A DNA stretch of 64,000 nt from Sambucus nigra (GCA_949130495.1 OX422221.1:154745241-154809240), one strand, 5' to 3'. Positions 12,150-23,737 are shown, counted from the first letter of the stretch. Made by a program: numbers and translations. Notes: generated by a model from the sequence alone, not told the origin.

Positions 12150-12740
12150 AATTAAAGGGGGGGGGGGGGTTTGGAAAAAGTCCAATCTAATTCAAAGTGT
12201 ATAAAAATAGGATACTGCACATAATTTTATAAATTTAGTTTCTGTACTAAAAACAACATGAAAAACGATCAATATGTCATTTGACAACTCATAAAAAAAA
12301 TCAAATTTTTAAAAGTTCATAACTTCAAATCTACAAATCCAAAATTCACAAAATTTATATATTTGAAATCTAATTGTCGAGATCTATCTAACAACACCCA
12401 TATTTGATATATTTTGACAAAAAAATCGAAATCGATAAATTTACTATTTCACTAAAACCTCCATTTTTTTCGGCAAAAACTCCATTTTTTTCGCCCAGCA
12501 CAATATTTTTTCTAGTGAAAACCCTTTTTCCTCCGGCGCTGGTAATGATGCCGTTGGCGCGGACCAAAAAAATAAAAGAAATAGACGAAGGGAGAGTGAA
12601 ACGAGGAGAGAGAAACAATCATGCGAAAATTCCGACGGTCTCCAGCGAGGATTTCGGTGTTCTGACGAGGATTCCGATGTGTGGGGGGGAGGGGGGGGGG
12701 GGAGGAGTGGAGGTGGGGTTATGTGTTTTTTAGAATGAGT
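12150..12740 (-). repeat. unclassified dispersed repeat, copy 2 (longest copy)
   Basis: On the minus strand this begins near 12740 and matches copy 1 (9404-9860) through about 12290. It continues through GTTTTTCATGTTGTTTTTAG to about 12150, a part that matches 15505-15620 (copy 3). It is therefore the most complete copy, about 590 bp. A G run at 12160-12175 and another at 12686-12703 mark its edges. Overlapping ORFs on both strands (12388-12618 and 12404-12733) are within the repeat and not credible genes. No terminal inverted repeat was seen. Confidence 0.75.
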
Positions 12741-13814
12741 TTTAAATGAGTATGACTAAGAGTATAAATATAAATATCTCTTTAACTAAAATAAATAAAA
12801 TTACTTGTTTTATGTACTCCTAACTCTAAAGGGACCACACAGATAAATGTTATTGTACCATAGGAATTAAATTTATAAATTCGAAAACCATTGTCTTAAA
12901 AATTCAAATATAAAAAGAAACATGTCATTGATCTTAATTCTCTATAAATTAAATATACCCGTACTTTAAAATCATTAAGGTATCATTTATTAAGTATTCC
13001 TGGTATGGATTAAATGACATGTTTTGAAGTTTATTAGTGTTTCTTTGAAAGATTTAAAAAAAAAAGTCCTTGTAATAAGTGGCCACGATCAACATTTACT
13101 TAATACCATTCAATTTGTAAAAATAAAAAATAAACTGAATTAAAATTTATTGTGTTTGAAAATATATTTGTTTCAAGATTTTTTTTATAGTTTAGGTATT
13201 CAAGCATAAATACATAATATACGAGCTTTAGAGTGTTATTTTTTTATATTTTGTATTTGTCAGCATCATATCAGCAAATAGTGTGATCAAGTAAGTGGTA
13301 TGACAAAGTGGCTGATACATACTTGAAAGGGTGTGAGGGTGGGGGCGACCTGATAAAAAAAACAAGAACATTTTGGCCTTTTTACTTTTAATATTATTTT
13401 CTTGTCCACAAGGATAAAGTTGCATTCTTTTTTAACAAAATAGATCTCTCTCATATTATCAAAAGGGGTTTCTTTTCCTAGACAAAAACTTTGGATTAAA
13501 GATGATAAGACATAACAAGTCTTTTTTATTTGAGTAATTACAGCAGCACAAAATGACCATTATGTTAACAGAATCGTTGGGCGTGACTAGCAATATAAAC
13601 GTTGACCCATTTTTTTTTACATAAATTTTAATTGAAAATACACATGACAGTATGGTATTGGTCAATTTTTTATTCCGCTGGCGTGGACCCCACTAATTAA
13701 TCAATAGAAACCCTTCACCTAATTCGGTATTTTCACTTTCGGTAAAAAATTATGTTCCAATAGCATTTTTGATACACGTTACTATCCTTATAGTCAAATC
13801 ATAGATATTATATC
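12741..13814. other. AT-rich sequence; left flank of the nest
   Basis: No gene or element end recognised. It is the original neighbour of the sequence now starting at 40572, since the Tnt1-like insertion separates them. The last five bases (13810-13814, ATATC) are one copy of the target duplication. Confidence 0.5.
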
Positions 13815-14321
13815 TATTGTGCGGAAGCGAGTCAATAAATGATACTGACTATAACCTCAAATAATAATATGATACACTCATAATAAAAGTATAATGAGTA
13901 GAAAGACACACACACATAAGGGAAGACATAATATTTAAGTGGTTCACCAATTTGACTACGTCCACTGACACTCGAATCAATTCAGTATTGCAAATGAGTT
14001 TCAAAAGACACTCTCACAAATACACTCCAAATAAAAAATACAATGTGTATTTTTCTACACATGTGTATACTCAAAACTCCAAATGAACCATTTCTCACTC
14101 TCTAACTCTTCTTAGTTTATTTGTTGTGTTGATGTTTTGGTGTGTTTAATCCTTCTCAAGAGGGTCCTATTTATAGCTTCTTGGCATTCACCACATCCAT
14201 TAAATCAAAAATGAGATGGATGGTAGAGAATAAAGTCCATTAAATGCATTCCATCAACCACCTATAGTATCTTAGGTCTTAGGTGGTTGCACATTTAATG
14301 CATTCATCCACCACTCCAACA
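13815..14321 (-). repeat. 3' LTR of Tnt1-like element
   Basis: This 507-bp stretch matches 40062-40566 along its length. On + it starts TATTGTGCG (TGTTGTGCG in the other LTR, so one terminal base has mutated) and ends CCAACA. Indels and substitutions against the 5' LTR are frequent enough to show an old insertion. Confidence 0.92.
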
Positions 14322-14340
14322 ATCTCCACCTTGACAAAAA
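14322..14340 (-). other. polypurine tract of Tnt1-like element
   Basis: On - the bases just before the 3' LTR read GTCAAGGTGGAGAT. This is the tract seen in Tnt1-type copia elements and lies directly against the LTR end. Confidence 0.8.
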
Positions 14341-14409
14341 TTTTACAGGTCACTCTGTTAAACTTTTGCCAACCAAAAAATTGACAATTCCATCTTGCAC
14401 TACACCAAA

Positions 14410-14820
14410 ATGGGAGATTTGTGAGTGCTGTTAGCACTCACAAATGACCTTTATAACTGCTATTTACCGTCATAATTTAGGGGGTGACAAAAGAAAATTT
14501 ATAACTCCTAACAGCAGTCACAAATTTTTATAACCCCTATGGGGTTATGACTGGTGACCCCAATTTGTAACTGCTATTCGTAACTGCTCTCAGCAGTCAC
14601 AAATATAACATTCGTAACTGCTGACAGCAGTTACGAATATTAGATTAGTAACTGCTGACAGAAGTTACGAATGTTATATTTGTGAGTGCTGACAGCAGTT
14701 ACGAATCATATATTTGTGACTGCTGTTAGCAGTTAGAAAATTGATAATAGTGACAAATTTATGAATGCTATTAGCAGTCACAAAATTGAATTTGTTAAAT
14801 GTGGTAAAAGCTATTACAAA
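14410..14820. repeat. left subterminal repeat array of CACTA 1
   Basis: About ten spaced copies of a motif close to GTGACTGCTGACAGCAGTCA, in both orientations. Many copies are palindromic in themselves (GTGAGTGCTGTTAGCACTCAC at 14420-14440). Such arrays bind the element-encoded DNA-binding protein in En/Spm-type systems. Confidence 0.88.
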
Positions 14821-15144
14821 TATCTTTATATTTTCACAAAATGGTGAAATAATGAAAGTAAAATAACTATCATGATAACAAGTTTAAAAATTTTGACAAC
14901 ATTTCATTTATATTTCTCATATTCCAAATATTCAGTACACATAAAATTTGTTTAAACTTAATTTAACATCAAACAACCCCTAAGTGTGCGTCAAGTACAA
15001 AATAAACATAGAATAAAAATAAACTAAAAAAAATAACGACACAACACTTCGATGACATGGAATGTCATGAGCATGTAACAAATAATTCTAATTCTAGAGC
15101 AGGAGTCACCACGCAGTGGATACGATTCGTGAAGTCTAGGTATA

Positions 15145-15314
15145 TCAGCCGTGGGGGGTATTGATGCTGTGACATCCTCCCTCATGTACTCGGAGTATTT
15201 TGAATACGGCGCCTCGGTATCCATTAACTTGTGATTGTGTTGCTTGCCACGAAGTGTAAACACCTGGATTTAGGCCTTTGAATACTACGTATGCCGGGTA
15301 TGCCATGCATATGC
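15145..15314 (-). pseudogene. CACTA exon with RNase H1 N-terminal (Cauli_VI-like) domain
   Basis: On - an acceptor-like ATTTTATTATTTGCAG is followed by an exon beginning at 15314. Translation gives AYPAYVVFKGLNPGVYTSWQ and, a few residues on, QVNGYRGAVFKIL. This is the pattern of the short RNase H1 hybrid-binding domain shared with caulimovirus viroplasmin (PF01693): a YVVFKG strand, PGVYTSW turn and V-G-Y-GA-FK end. The frame meets TGA at 15147-15145 about 12 codons later. No RNase H catalytic domain is visible nearby. The exon lies between the CACTA ends, in the same direction as the transposase. It is either part of a second CACTA gene or a captured host exon. Confidence 0.7.
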
Positions 15315-15469
15315 CTGCAAATAATAAAATGTAACTATGTTAGTTACAATAAAGAATGTGGGGCACAATATCAAAACAGGATATCAATATAAAGAAAGTG
15401 TAAGCACTTCAGGATCATCTAGTTGACCAACATCAAAATTGGGACCTATATATTGAGAATGGTAGCTCT

Positions 15470-15640
15470 CATTTTTCATCATTTTTCATGGTGTTTTTCA
15501 TCATTTTTCATGGTGTTTTTAGTACCGGGACTAAATTTATAAAATTATATGGAGTGTCCTATTTTTATACACTTTAAGCATTATGAGGACCTTTTCCCAA
15601 AACCCCCTTAATTAAAACTAAAATTGCCAATTATCCCAAC
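15470..15640 (+). repeat. unclassified dispersed repeat, copy 3 (3' part)
   Basis: 15505-15620 matches the reverse complement of 12150-12260: GTTTTTAGTACCGGGACTAAA, then TTTATAAAATTAT, then TCCTATTTTTATACACTTT and a CCCCC end. The 26-bp phrase ending CATGGTGTTTTT is doubled at 15486-15521. Only the 3' part of the family is present. Confidence 0.7.
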
Positions 15641-17640
15641 GAGTAAGAAAATATTGGGTATTGACAGATAGACTTAGTGGATCCATATACCTCTTCTAAG
15701 AGCTAAGACCTCTGTCATTAAACTTGAGTTGTGACCAATGAATTCATGAAAAGATGAGACAAAACACCCCTTTTCTCCTCTCATAACTAATCAGGCTTTG
15801 TCGAAGATCATCTCAATTACTCTCTTAATAATCACTTCAGAACTCATTAGGATACTTTCATACAAGATGATGCATCTAGCCTTTCATATCTCCCATAACA
15901 CCATCACGGGGATATTTTGATAAATAAACTTGATATAGCCCTTATTAGACTTGAATAACCACCAAGATATGAGAAGATACTGAATAGAATTGAAGATAGG
16001 AATGATTTCAACCTGAGAAAAGAACTGAGACCAAATCTTCTAAGCTAGAGGACTATCAAAGAATAGATGTTGAACTATTTGTACCTAATTGAGACAGCAT
16101 TGACACCTAGAAACAATTGGGATCCTAATTCTTTGGATTTGATCATAAAGGGGAATGGTATTGTAAAGAAGTTTCCATTAAAATATATATTTGGGAGGAC
16201 TAACTGGGGACCAAATGAATTTCCATAAAGCACTCGCAGCAATACCAGTTCTACAAAATTGATAGGCAGACTTGAAAGTAAAATCTTCAAAACATAAAGT
16301 CATCCAAATATCTTATTGACCACTGATAATAGTGTTTTTTAGAACCTCAAACTGAGCAACTCTAATTCTTTTGATAACATTTGAACCAGAAGATCCATAT
16401 TCTGCATGAAACTAGCCCATATGCCTTTAGAATTATTGACTGTCCAACCTAACTTTAAGCTAAAAGTAGCAAAACAAATATCAAACAAAGCTCTACCCCC
16501 AAGCCCTCCTTTATTGGTAGGCCTGCAGATTCTTTGGCAATTTATCCAAGCATATATATCTCATCTTTTCACATCTGAACCACAGAAAAAACTTACTAAA
16601 GATATTATGAATTCTATTAATAATAACTTTAGGAGATTTTAAAGAGGCCACAGTGTAAATTAGGATATAACATAACACATGTTTGGTAAGGACTACTCTG
16701 CCAGTTGCTGAAATATACCTACTTTTCCAACTATTGAATTTCCCTCTGATTTGATCCAATAACTCTGTGGTAGCTGAATTTTCTCCTACCTTTGAATAGG
16801 GGACTACCAAGATACTTAATTGGGATATTTTGAAAGGCAACCCCAAAATAGAGCCTATAGTAGATCTCCTCTCAATAAAAATAGAATAATCAACTGAGAG
16901 GCTGCTTTTGGACTTATTTATCAATTAGCCAGAAAATTTCTCATATTTAACAAGGAAGCACATTAAGTTTCATAGGCTCTTTGTACAACCATTACCAAAT
17001 AAGATGGTATCATCATCAAATCAAAGGTGAGACATCAAAAGGCTACCGGGAGGATGAGATAAAGCCTTAACCTTCTTTGACACTATGAGATTATCCAAGC
17101 CTCTACTCATAACTTCAACTAATAAGACAAATAGGGAGGGGGAAAGAGGATCCCCTTGCTTAAGATCTCTTGAGGAATTAAAAAAACCAGATGGGAAACC
17201 ATTAATTAAGATGGAGAACCAAATCTCTTAGCCTTAAGCTTAGAGTTAAGAGTTTTGGATAGGATTTCGATTGAAAAGTTGCACAGACTTAAAGGTCTAA
17301 AATTAGAGCAACTAGAGGGATTGGAAGTTTTTAGGATGAGCATTATAGAAGTACTTAACCATCTTCAAGGAATTTGGGCTCCCAAAAAATAGGATTGAAT
17401 GTCATCTATAAGATATTATTTGATGATGTCCCAATAATTAACATAAAAGGCTCCACATAAGCCATCAGGGCTAGGAGAAGTATCTGCATTGTGGTCTTTA
17501 ATAGCTGAGAAAATTTCTTATTCAGTTGGCATCACTGTAAGATCCCCATTAAACTCCTTAGTTATCAATGAAGGGATAACTCCTTAGTTGGACCTAAGAA
17601 TTCTAACAGAATCATACATAGCATCCTTAATTTTGACTCC
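15641..17640 (-). mobile_element. L1-type LINE fragment inside CACTA 1
   Basis: On - from about 17640 a decayed non-LTR reverse transcriptase is readable: IPSLITKEFNGDL and TSPSPDGLCGAFY near 17550-17450, then a catalytic FDDDTILFGNG (family FADD) near 17000. The thumb-side block with FNSWKSRYISATGRVVLTKH lies in the open frame 16924-16511. The end resembles zf-RVT, with LWEI-KAR near 15900. Endonuclease and ORF1 are absent, so this is a 5'-truncated copy. No poly-A or duplication could be fixed, and the junction with the transposase remnant near 17600-17650 is approximate. Confidence 0.8.
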
Positions 17641-19783
17641 TCTAGCCTCGGCCAAAGTTTCTTTCGCTGCCATTATGTGCGTCCTGTTGACAACTCTCTC
17701 ACACAATAGGGAGACACATAAGTTAATTTGTAGAATGGCCCTTCGAAGATCCTTGTGTTCCGAAAAATAGTGTCCGAACAACAGAGGGATAAGTTGCATT
17801 ATCATATGCCAGTCGTGGGACTTGCACTTTTTCAAATCTTTTGTTGCGTCGCAGACAATCCTGCATAAGTTGGATGAGAAATTAGAAGGGACCTTCAAGC
17901 CCTTTAATGTTTCTAAGAACATATTTCTTCCTTCAATGCTCAAAGTATAAGATGCAACTGGCATATGATTTTTTCCAGTGTTTGTATCTTCTTTCAACCA
18001 TAATGATCTTTTAATCTTCAAATCACGAAGATCTTCACGGGATTTTTCTCCATCCTTGGAATGAGAACCACTAATGCATGTGCTTACGAGATGCTCAATA
18101 ATATTTTTCTCAGCGTGCATTATGTCTGTCACATGTCGCACATGATGTTCCTTCCAGTATGACAAATCAAGCATTATTGATCTCCTCGACCACGCCGTTT
18201 TCACATCAACATCCTTTCTTTTATGCTTTTGGGCCAAAATTATGGGGTATTTCCCCCTCAACTTTTGATCAGCCTTTAATGACCTTTCTTCAATTTCCAA
18301 ACTAGAAAGTCTTGGTGGAGGTGGTCGCGTCTCGGTGCCTTTTGGGAGAAAATTGCTTCGTATTGACCTGAATTTATGACTTTGGGGCAGAAATCTCCGA
18401 TGACTATGATAAAAAGTTTACCACTTTTCTTAAGCCAGCTGGCTTCAGTCTCCTCTCCATATATAGGACAACCTAGGTAACCATGTACATTGCTCCCAGA
18501 TAAGGTCCCATAAGAAGGAAAATCATGAATTGCCCATATCAACATAGCTCTTAAAATGAATTCCTCCTTTTTGTACGAGTCGAACGCTCTCACACCTTCA
18601 ACCCATAACTTATTCAATTCATCTATTAGTGGCACTAAGAAAACATCAATGTCACTACCCGGTGCTTTTGGATCTGGTATCAACAACGACAAAATTGAAA
18701 ACTCCTTTCTCATGCACAACGACGGGGGGAAATTTAAAGGCCTCGTAAACACAGGCCATATACTCTTATCTGTGCTCAATTTGCCAAACGGGTTAAACCC
18801 ATCGGTTGATATTCTGAGGTGAACGTTGCTTATTTCTATAGCAAAGTCCAGGTATCGCTGATTTGCAGATTTCCACATAGATGAATCAATCGGATGTCGC
18901 ATGAGATTCTCACCTACCTCCGCTCGACCATGCCAAGTCATTGCCTCTGCTATCCAAGGTATAGTGTAAAGTCTCTTATATCGAGGACCTAAATTTATTA
19001 TGTACTATCATCTTTTGTTCATATCTAGGTTCCTTATATACAGGACAAGCCCGTTTGTCCTTGTGCTCCTTATAGTGTAAAATGCGGTCATACTTGCAGT
19101 AATGAATTGATTTGTATTTCATACCCAAAATTTTCAAATTACCCTTCATGATCGGATAATTGACTGCTAGTGTATTTTCTTTGGGGAGCAAATCTTTTGC
19201 CCAGAGGAGTATTGCCGTCACACTTTTTCTCGACAAGCCAAATTTGCTCTTTAAGTTGTGCAACCCAACTATGGCATATAACTTTGTGTGGTCGGGGTTG
19301 GAGTTATGGTATAATGGTGTTGCGACTGCTGCTTTTAACCGTATATAATCCTTAACTTGGTCCGTATCGTTGCCAACATGATCCTCACATCCTAAATTAT
19401 TCCCTCTACTATCTTGCTTTTTGTGTGCTGCGTGCACTTCATACGTATCATTTATGAGATCGTTTAACCTAGCATGTACTAACAGGTCACCATTTGTGTG
19501 AACGGTTTCATTGACAAGTATTTCTTCTGGAATATACTTAAATTCCCTCTCCCCATGGAAATGCCAAAACGTGTAGTCAGCTTGCATACCCCAATGAAAC
19601 AAATGTATTTTACATCTACCCCTTTCAAGCGTTTACCATTTTTACAACGATTGCACGGGCATGGATAATATCAGTTTCGAGATTCTTCGTTGTATAATTC
19701 ACAAAGTCTTTAACCCCATTAACGTATACTTGCCCCACTCTACAACTTTCACCCATCCACTCTTTATATTGTGGAAACCCCAT
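17640..19783 (-). pseudogene. TNP2-type CACTA transposase pseudogene
   Basis: Starts at ATG 19783-19781. The first part is a Transpos_assoc-like domain (about 19783-19540) with a frameshift before HWGMQADYTFWHFHGERE. An open frame to 18976 includes the zinc-binding CPVYKEPRYE region (second Cys of CPVC lost). The frame 18941-18276 holds the Transposase_21 core: STDGFNPFGKLST, WPVFTRPLNFPPSLCMRKEF, LSLLIPDPKAPGSDIDVFL, LIWAIHDFPSYGTLSG. The last frame, from 18300, contains LSYWKEHHVRHVTDIMHAEKN. The protein cuts and re-pastes CACTA DNA in intact relatives. Here at least two frameshifts and an in-frame stop break it, and the 3' part is replaced by the LINE. Confidence 0.9.
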
Positions 19784-20530
19784 TAATTCTACAATACAAA
19801 CAAATAGAATCTTAGTAAATTATCAAACTAAATGAAGTTTGACTGATATTTAGAACATAATCTCTGGCTTATCATTGCATTAATACTATCATTGCATTAA
19901 AACTCACAGGAAAACCCGACCAAACGCCAAACGTCAAAACTTCAACGAGCACAAAACAATGGTTATTTAATTAATATTTAGATAAAATAAATATGAATAG
20001 TATAAAATTATTATTGAAAAAAATCTAACATATTCCCAAACAAGATAATATTTAAAAAACGAAAGAGGTTAAATGATGTGTAGATATACTCACAATAAAA
20101 CAATAAGATTTGATTATATTTTGTCTAGAGAACGTTGATCACAAAGCTCAGACAAAACTCGTAATATTAAAAATCCATTTGATTATATTTTGTCAAAAAA
20201 ATATAATGTCTAGAGTTTTTGAATAATATTTTGTCAAAAAAATAACCTCAATACAATTTCTAGTGCTTAGTAACATAAAATACAATTTGTATATAGATAC
20301 ACTCATAAACACACATATAAACAGAAATCTATACATACACATACATACACACACATGTAAACATAAATTTATACATACACACACATATAAACAGAAATCT
20401 CTACATACACACAAATATACACACATACCCACACATAATAAGAATCAAAATGCGCACACACACAATGAGAATTAAAATTAGGGCTTTAGACAGAAATTAG
20501 GGCTTTAGACTAACCTATACAGCAAAAATA
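19784..20530. other. upstream region of CACTA 1 transposase; CA-rich simple sequence
   Basis: AT-rich with no coding frame. 20285-20465 is a run of imperfect ATACACACACAT units giving low-complexity ORFs on both strands (20193-20475), which are rejected as genes. Confidence 0.6.
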
Positions 20531-20825
20531 CCCAAAAATATACCTGTTTGATTCACTGATCTGGGGTTTTAGAATCACAAATGCTTCTTCACATCAACAA
20601 CTTCTTCACAGCTAAGAAAAATTTATACATACACACACATGTGAACATAAACCTTATAACAAAAGTACACAGAAAATACCCAAAAATATACCTGTTTGAT
20701 TCACTGATCTGGGGTTTTAGAATCACAAATGCTTCTTCACATCAACAACTTCTTCACAGCTAAGAAAAATTTATACATACACACACATGTGAACATAAAC
20801 CTTATAACAAAAGTACACAGAAAAT
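20531..20825. repeat. 158-bp tandem duplication in CACTA 1
   Basis: The unit starting CCCAAAAATATACCTG at 20531 recurs at 20689 with no mismatch that I can see; the second copy covers 137 of 158 bases. It holds the TTCTTCACATCAACAACTTC segment twice. The copies are so alike that the duplication must be younger than the transposon's coding decay. Confidence 0.9.
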
Positions 20826-20949
20826 TTAGAATCGAAAAATACCTGTTTGGATAGAAAATTTAGAATTGAAAAAATACAGATAGAGGTTTTGGCAAATGAA
20901 AGAGAGAGAAGAGGGCGGGAGCTCTTCATGTACAGATAGAGGGAAATTA

Positions 20950-21465
20950 AAGTAGGTGAAAAATTTTGTGATCGCTAATAGCAGTCACAAATTGAGTCTA
21001 AGATTAAAATTTGTGACTGCTGGGAGCAGTTACAAATTTATGACTGCCAATTGCAGTTACAAATTAAGTCTTAGAACAAAATTTGTGACCGCTAATAGCA
21101 GTTACAAATTTGTGACCGCTAATAGCGGTCATAAATTAAGTCTAAGACTAAAATTTATAACTCCTCATAGTAGTTATAATTTCGTGACTGCTCATAAGAG
21201 TCATAACATATGTCTACTAATAAACTTGTGACTGCTTGTGACAGTTATAAATTTGTAACTGCTTATAGGAGTCACAAATTAATTATATGGTAACATTTGT
21301 GACTCCCATTAGCGGTAACAAAACTAATTGACTCAAATTTTTTTTTTAACCAATCAATTTTATCACCCCTAATGGCAGTCACAAATAATTTTGTGACTGC
21401 TCATGGGAGTGACTAGTTGGTCACCCCTATTGGCAGTCACAAAAAGGTAGTCACAAAATTAACAT
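20950..21465. repeat. right subterminal repeat array of CACTA 1
   Basis: The same 20-base palindromic family as at the left end, about a dozen copies such as GTGACTGCTGGGAGCAGTTAC, spaced 20-60 bp. The similarity of the two arrays supports their being the two ends of one element. Translated ORFs here (20956-21231) only reflect the repeat. Confidence 0.88.
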
Positions 21466-21620
21466 TTTGGTGTAGTGTTAGCATAGATATGCAAAGCTCC
21501 ACCAAAACACGTAACCACATATTATCCAAAAATGATCCGAGTAGCCTCCAAATGCGCTCATAAGCGCCATACACCCGAATGTGTTCAAATACGAAGAATA
21601 TTGATTAAGCTTAAATATTG

Positions 21621-22168
21621 TTAAAACTTGATCCTAGTAACAATCTTTGTCAACATATCCCTAGGATTATCCGCGGTTCCAATCTTCTTGAGGAGAATAG
21701 TCCCCTCATCCAAAATTTCTCGAACAAAGTGGAAACAAACGTCGATGTGCTTTGTCCGTGAATGATGAACTTGGTTTTTGGCTAAGTGGATGGAACTCTG
21801 ACTATCACAGAAGACATCCACGTGATCCTGAAGAATTCTTAAGTCCGAAATCAAACCACTAAGCCAAATGGCCTCCTTAATGGCCTTTGTCGCTGCCATA
21901 AACTCTGCCTCTGTAGTTGACAAAGCCACCATAGAATGTAGCGTAAATCTCCAATAGACTGGGTCTCCAGCTAGTGTAAACATATAACCAGTAGTGGACC
22001 GTCGTTTATCTAAATCACCGGCGTAATATGAATCCACATATCCAAACACATGATGACGAGCACATGAATCCTTCTCAAATTTCAAACCCATATCTACAGT
22101 ATCATGGATGTACAATAAGATCCATTTCATAACCTGCCAATGCATTTTTCCTAAATCATGCATGTATC
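21621..22168 (-). pseudogene. RNase H end of Tnt1-like pol
   Basis: On - from the insertion junction at 22168 the Tnt1-like polyprotein resumes with YMHDLGKMHWQVMKWIL. It goes on through RNase H: GYVDSYYAGDLDKRRSTTGY, VALSTTEAEFMA, FCDSQSSIHLAKN, KHIDVCFHFVREI and DMLTKIV. This part is open to a stop at 21623-21621. The missing upstream part (RT) continues at 36542. The Met-started ORF at 22265 begins inside the neighbouring LTR and is an artefact. Confidence 0.9.
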
Positions 22169-23735
22169 TGTAAGGACACAAATTTTCAAATTGAGTCCTT
22201 TGTTGTTTTGGCTCAATTTCGGACAAAAACGTTTGAGTAATAGGATAGAGTTCAAGTTTATCCATTCAAGTCTATGACATGTTTGTTGAAGACGTAGCGG
22301 CCAAGAGTATAAAGCTTCATCATATGCCGAGTTTGTTGTGCCTTGTTTCTACGTCAACAACATGTGTTCCCTTTACTCCTAAGGTATGAATGCATTACAT
22401 ATTTATATAGGAGCTTGGAACAATGAGTATTGGGTGTAAGTTTTTTTTAAACTATCGTTTATTTTCAGAAGGTTTCTTTATAACTTTAAAATAAAGTTTC
22501 TGGGCTAAAATCGAATTTTTAAGCTTTCTGGATTTTCGTTCGAAAATGTCGTTCGAACGAGTTTTTCGTTCAAACGAAATTTCGTTCGAACGAGGTTTTG
22601 CCAGCGACCTGCCTCTGGAACTTCATTAGAAGTATCGTTCGAACAAGACTTCGTTCGAACGAAAATCTCGTTCGAACAAGATTTCAGGCGGGAAATTTTT
22701 GTGGCAGTTTTTCCCATGTTTCCACTTACCTTTACCCACTAACCTTTGGCAGAAGTTATATATGTGGGAACCAAGTTTGAAAAACCAACTTTTGACATTT
22801 TCTAAACACCTTTTAGAGAGAACATTTTTGAGAGAAAATTCCTAAGTTCAAAAGTTCATGTTTAAGTGTTTGTAGTTCAAGAACATTATTTGAAAAATAC
22901 CTTCTTACACCCATAGTTTGTTTATTCCAAGTTTCCATCTAAATATCTTGCTTGGAGTGTTTGGCACCGGGTTTACTCTACCGATTTGAAGAGTTCGTTT
23001 GGGTTTACTTCTACATCCCATAAAGAAGAAGTTCGTTGGTTTTGCTGCGGCGTTTTCACATGGTGAAAGGCACCATGTGTGGTTAACGGTGTTCCTAATG
23101 TCTCATTAGTGAAGTCCAAGGTTGCGGTGAAGTTTTGGGGTTGTTGAATAGGCGGAGGTGTTTACAAGAAGACACATCAAGGCTTGAAAGGAGTCAAGTA
23201 GATGAAGTAAGTCATCTGTCTTGTAATTGTAAAACCATAGTTAGTGGACTTAAGGCTAGGGCCATCCGAGGTTTTTTTTCTGTTGTAGGTTTTTCCTCGT
23301 ACATCGCGGCGTAGTGATTTATTTATTTATTTTATCTTATGCAAAATTCATCTTAGATGCATGCTTAGGTAAAAAGATAAAATATGGTTTAAATCACTAC
23401 TTGTTTAATTTGGTGCTAATTAATTTGGGTAAATGTTAATTTAGTTCAAGTCTTTAACTTTATTGGATAAAACTTGGTTTGACCTAAAATTGCAATATTG
23501 GATTAATTATTTTGGTAGGCAAATTTCTAGGGCTTGGATTACATTAAGTTGGTTTAAGTGAAATTAAAATATGTATATGTTTAATCTTATTTCACTTGGT
23601 TTAATTTTAATTTGAAAGAAATTAAAATTTGGTGTTTGTGTGTGTTTAATTGAACCATCTTGCTTATGCATATCTTTAAAAAGGAAATCACTTTTTGTGC
23701 AAAAGTTTTCAAATTGGGGGCCTCGTGTTCCTACA
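22169..23735 (+). repeat. 5' LTR of gag-only Sirevirus-like element
   Basis: 1567 bp, starting TGTAAGGACACAAATTTTC and ending CGTGTTCCTACA. Between 22541 and 22690 it has at least five TTCGTTCGAACGAA-type palindromes. It matches 26566-28005 plus 36449-36541 closely throughout. Confidence 0.95.
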
Positions 23736-23737
23736 AG

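Larger units (their letters stand above)
14398..21477 (-). mobile_element. CACTA (En/Spm) transposon 1
   Basis: A 7080-bp element with ends CACTACACCAAAAT (14398-14411) and the exact inverse ATTTTGGTGTAGTG (21464-21477). The flanking triplets are TTG and TTA, a 3-bp duplication with one change. Subterminal arrays of palindromic repeats fill both ends. A TNP2-type transposase pseudogene runs on - from 19783, and an exon with an RNase H1 N-terminal-like domain is at 15314-15145. An L1 LINE fragment and part of an unclassified repeat have inserted in the interior. It sits in the 3' non-coding region of the Tnt1-like element. Confidence 0.95.

Noticed and set aside
12686..12703. Long G runs here and at 12160-12175, 47325-47334 and 50506-50524
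   Set aside because: Considered as G-quadruplex elements, but homopolymer length errors are common and no conserved partner was seen.
12404..12733. 109-codon ORF opposite a 76-codon ORF
   Set aside because: Both lie in the unclassified repeat; similarity to 9527-9712 shows repeat sequence, and the poly-Gly end comes from a G run.
18556..18822. Plus-strand 88-codon ORF
   Set aside because: Antisense shadow of the Transposase_21 core.
20193..20475. His/Thr-rich and Cys/Val-rich ORFs
   Set aside because: Simple CA-type repeat read on both strands.
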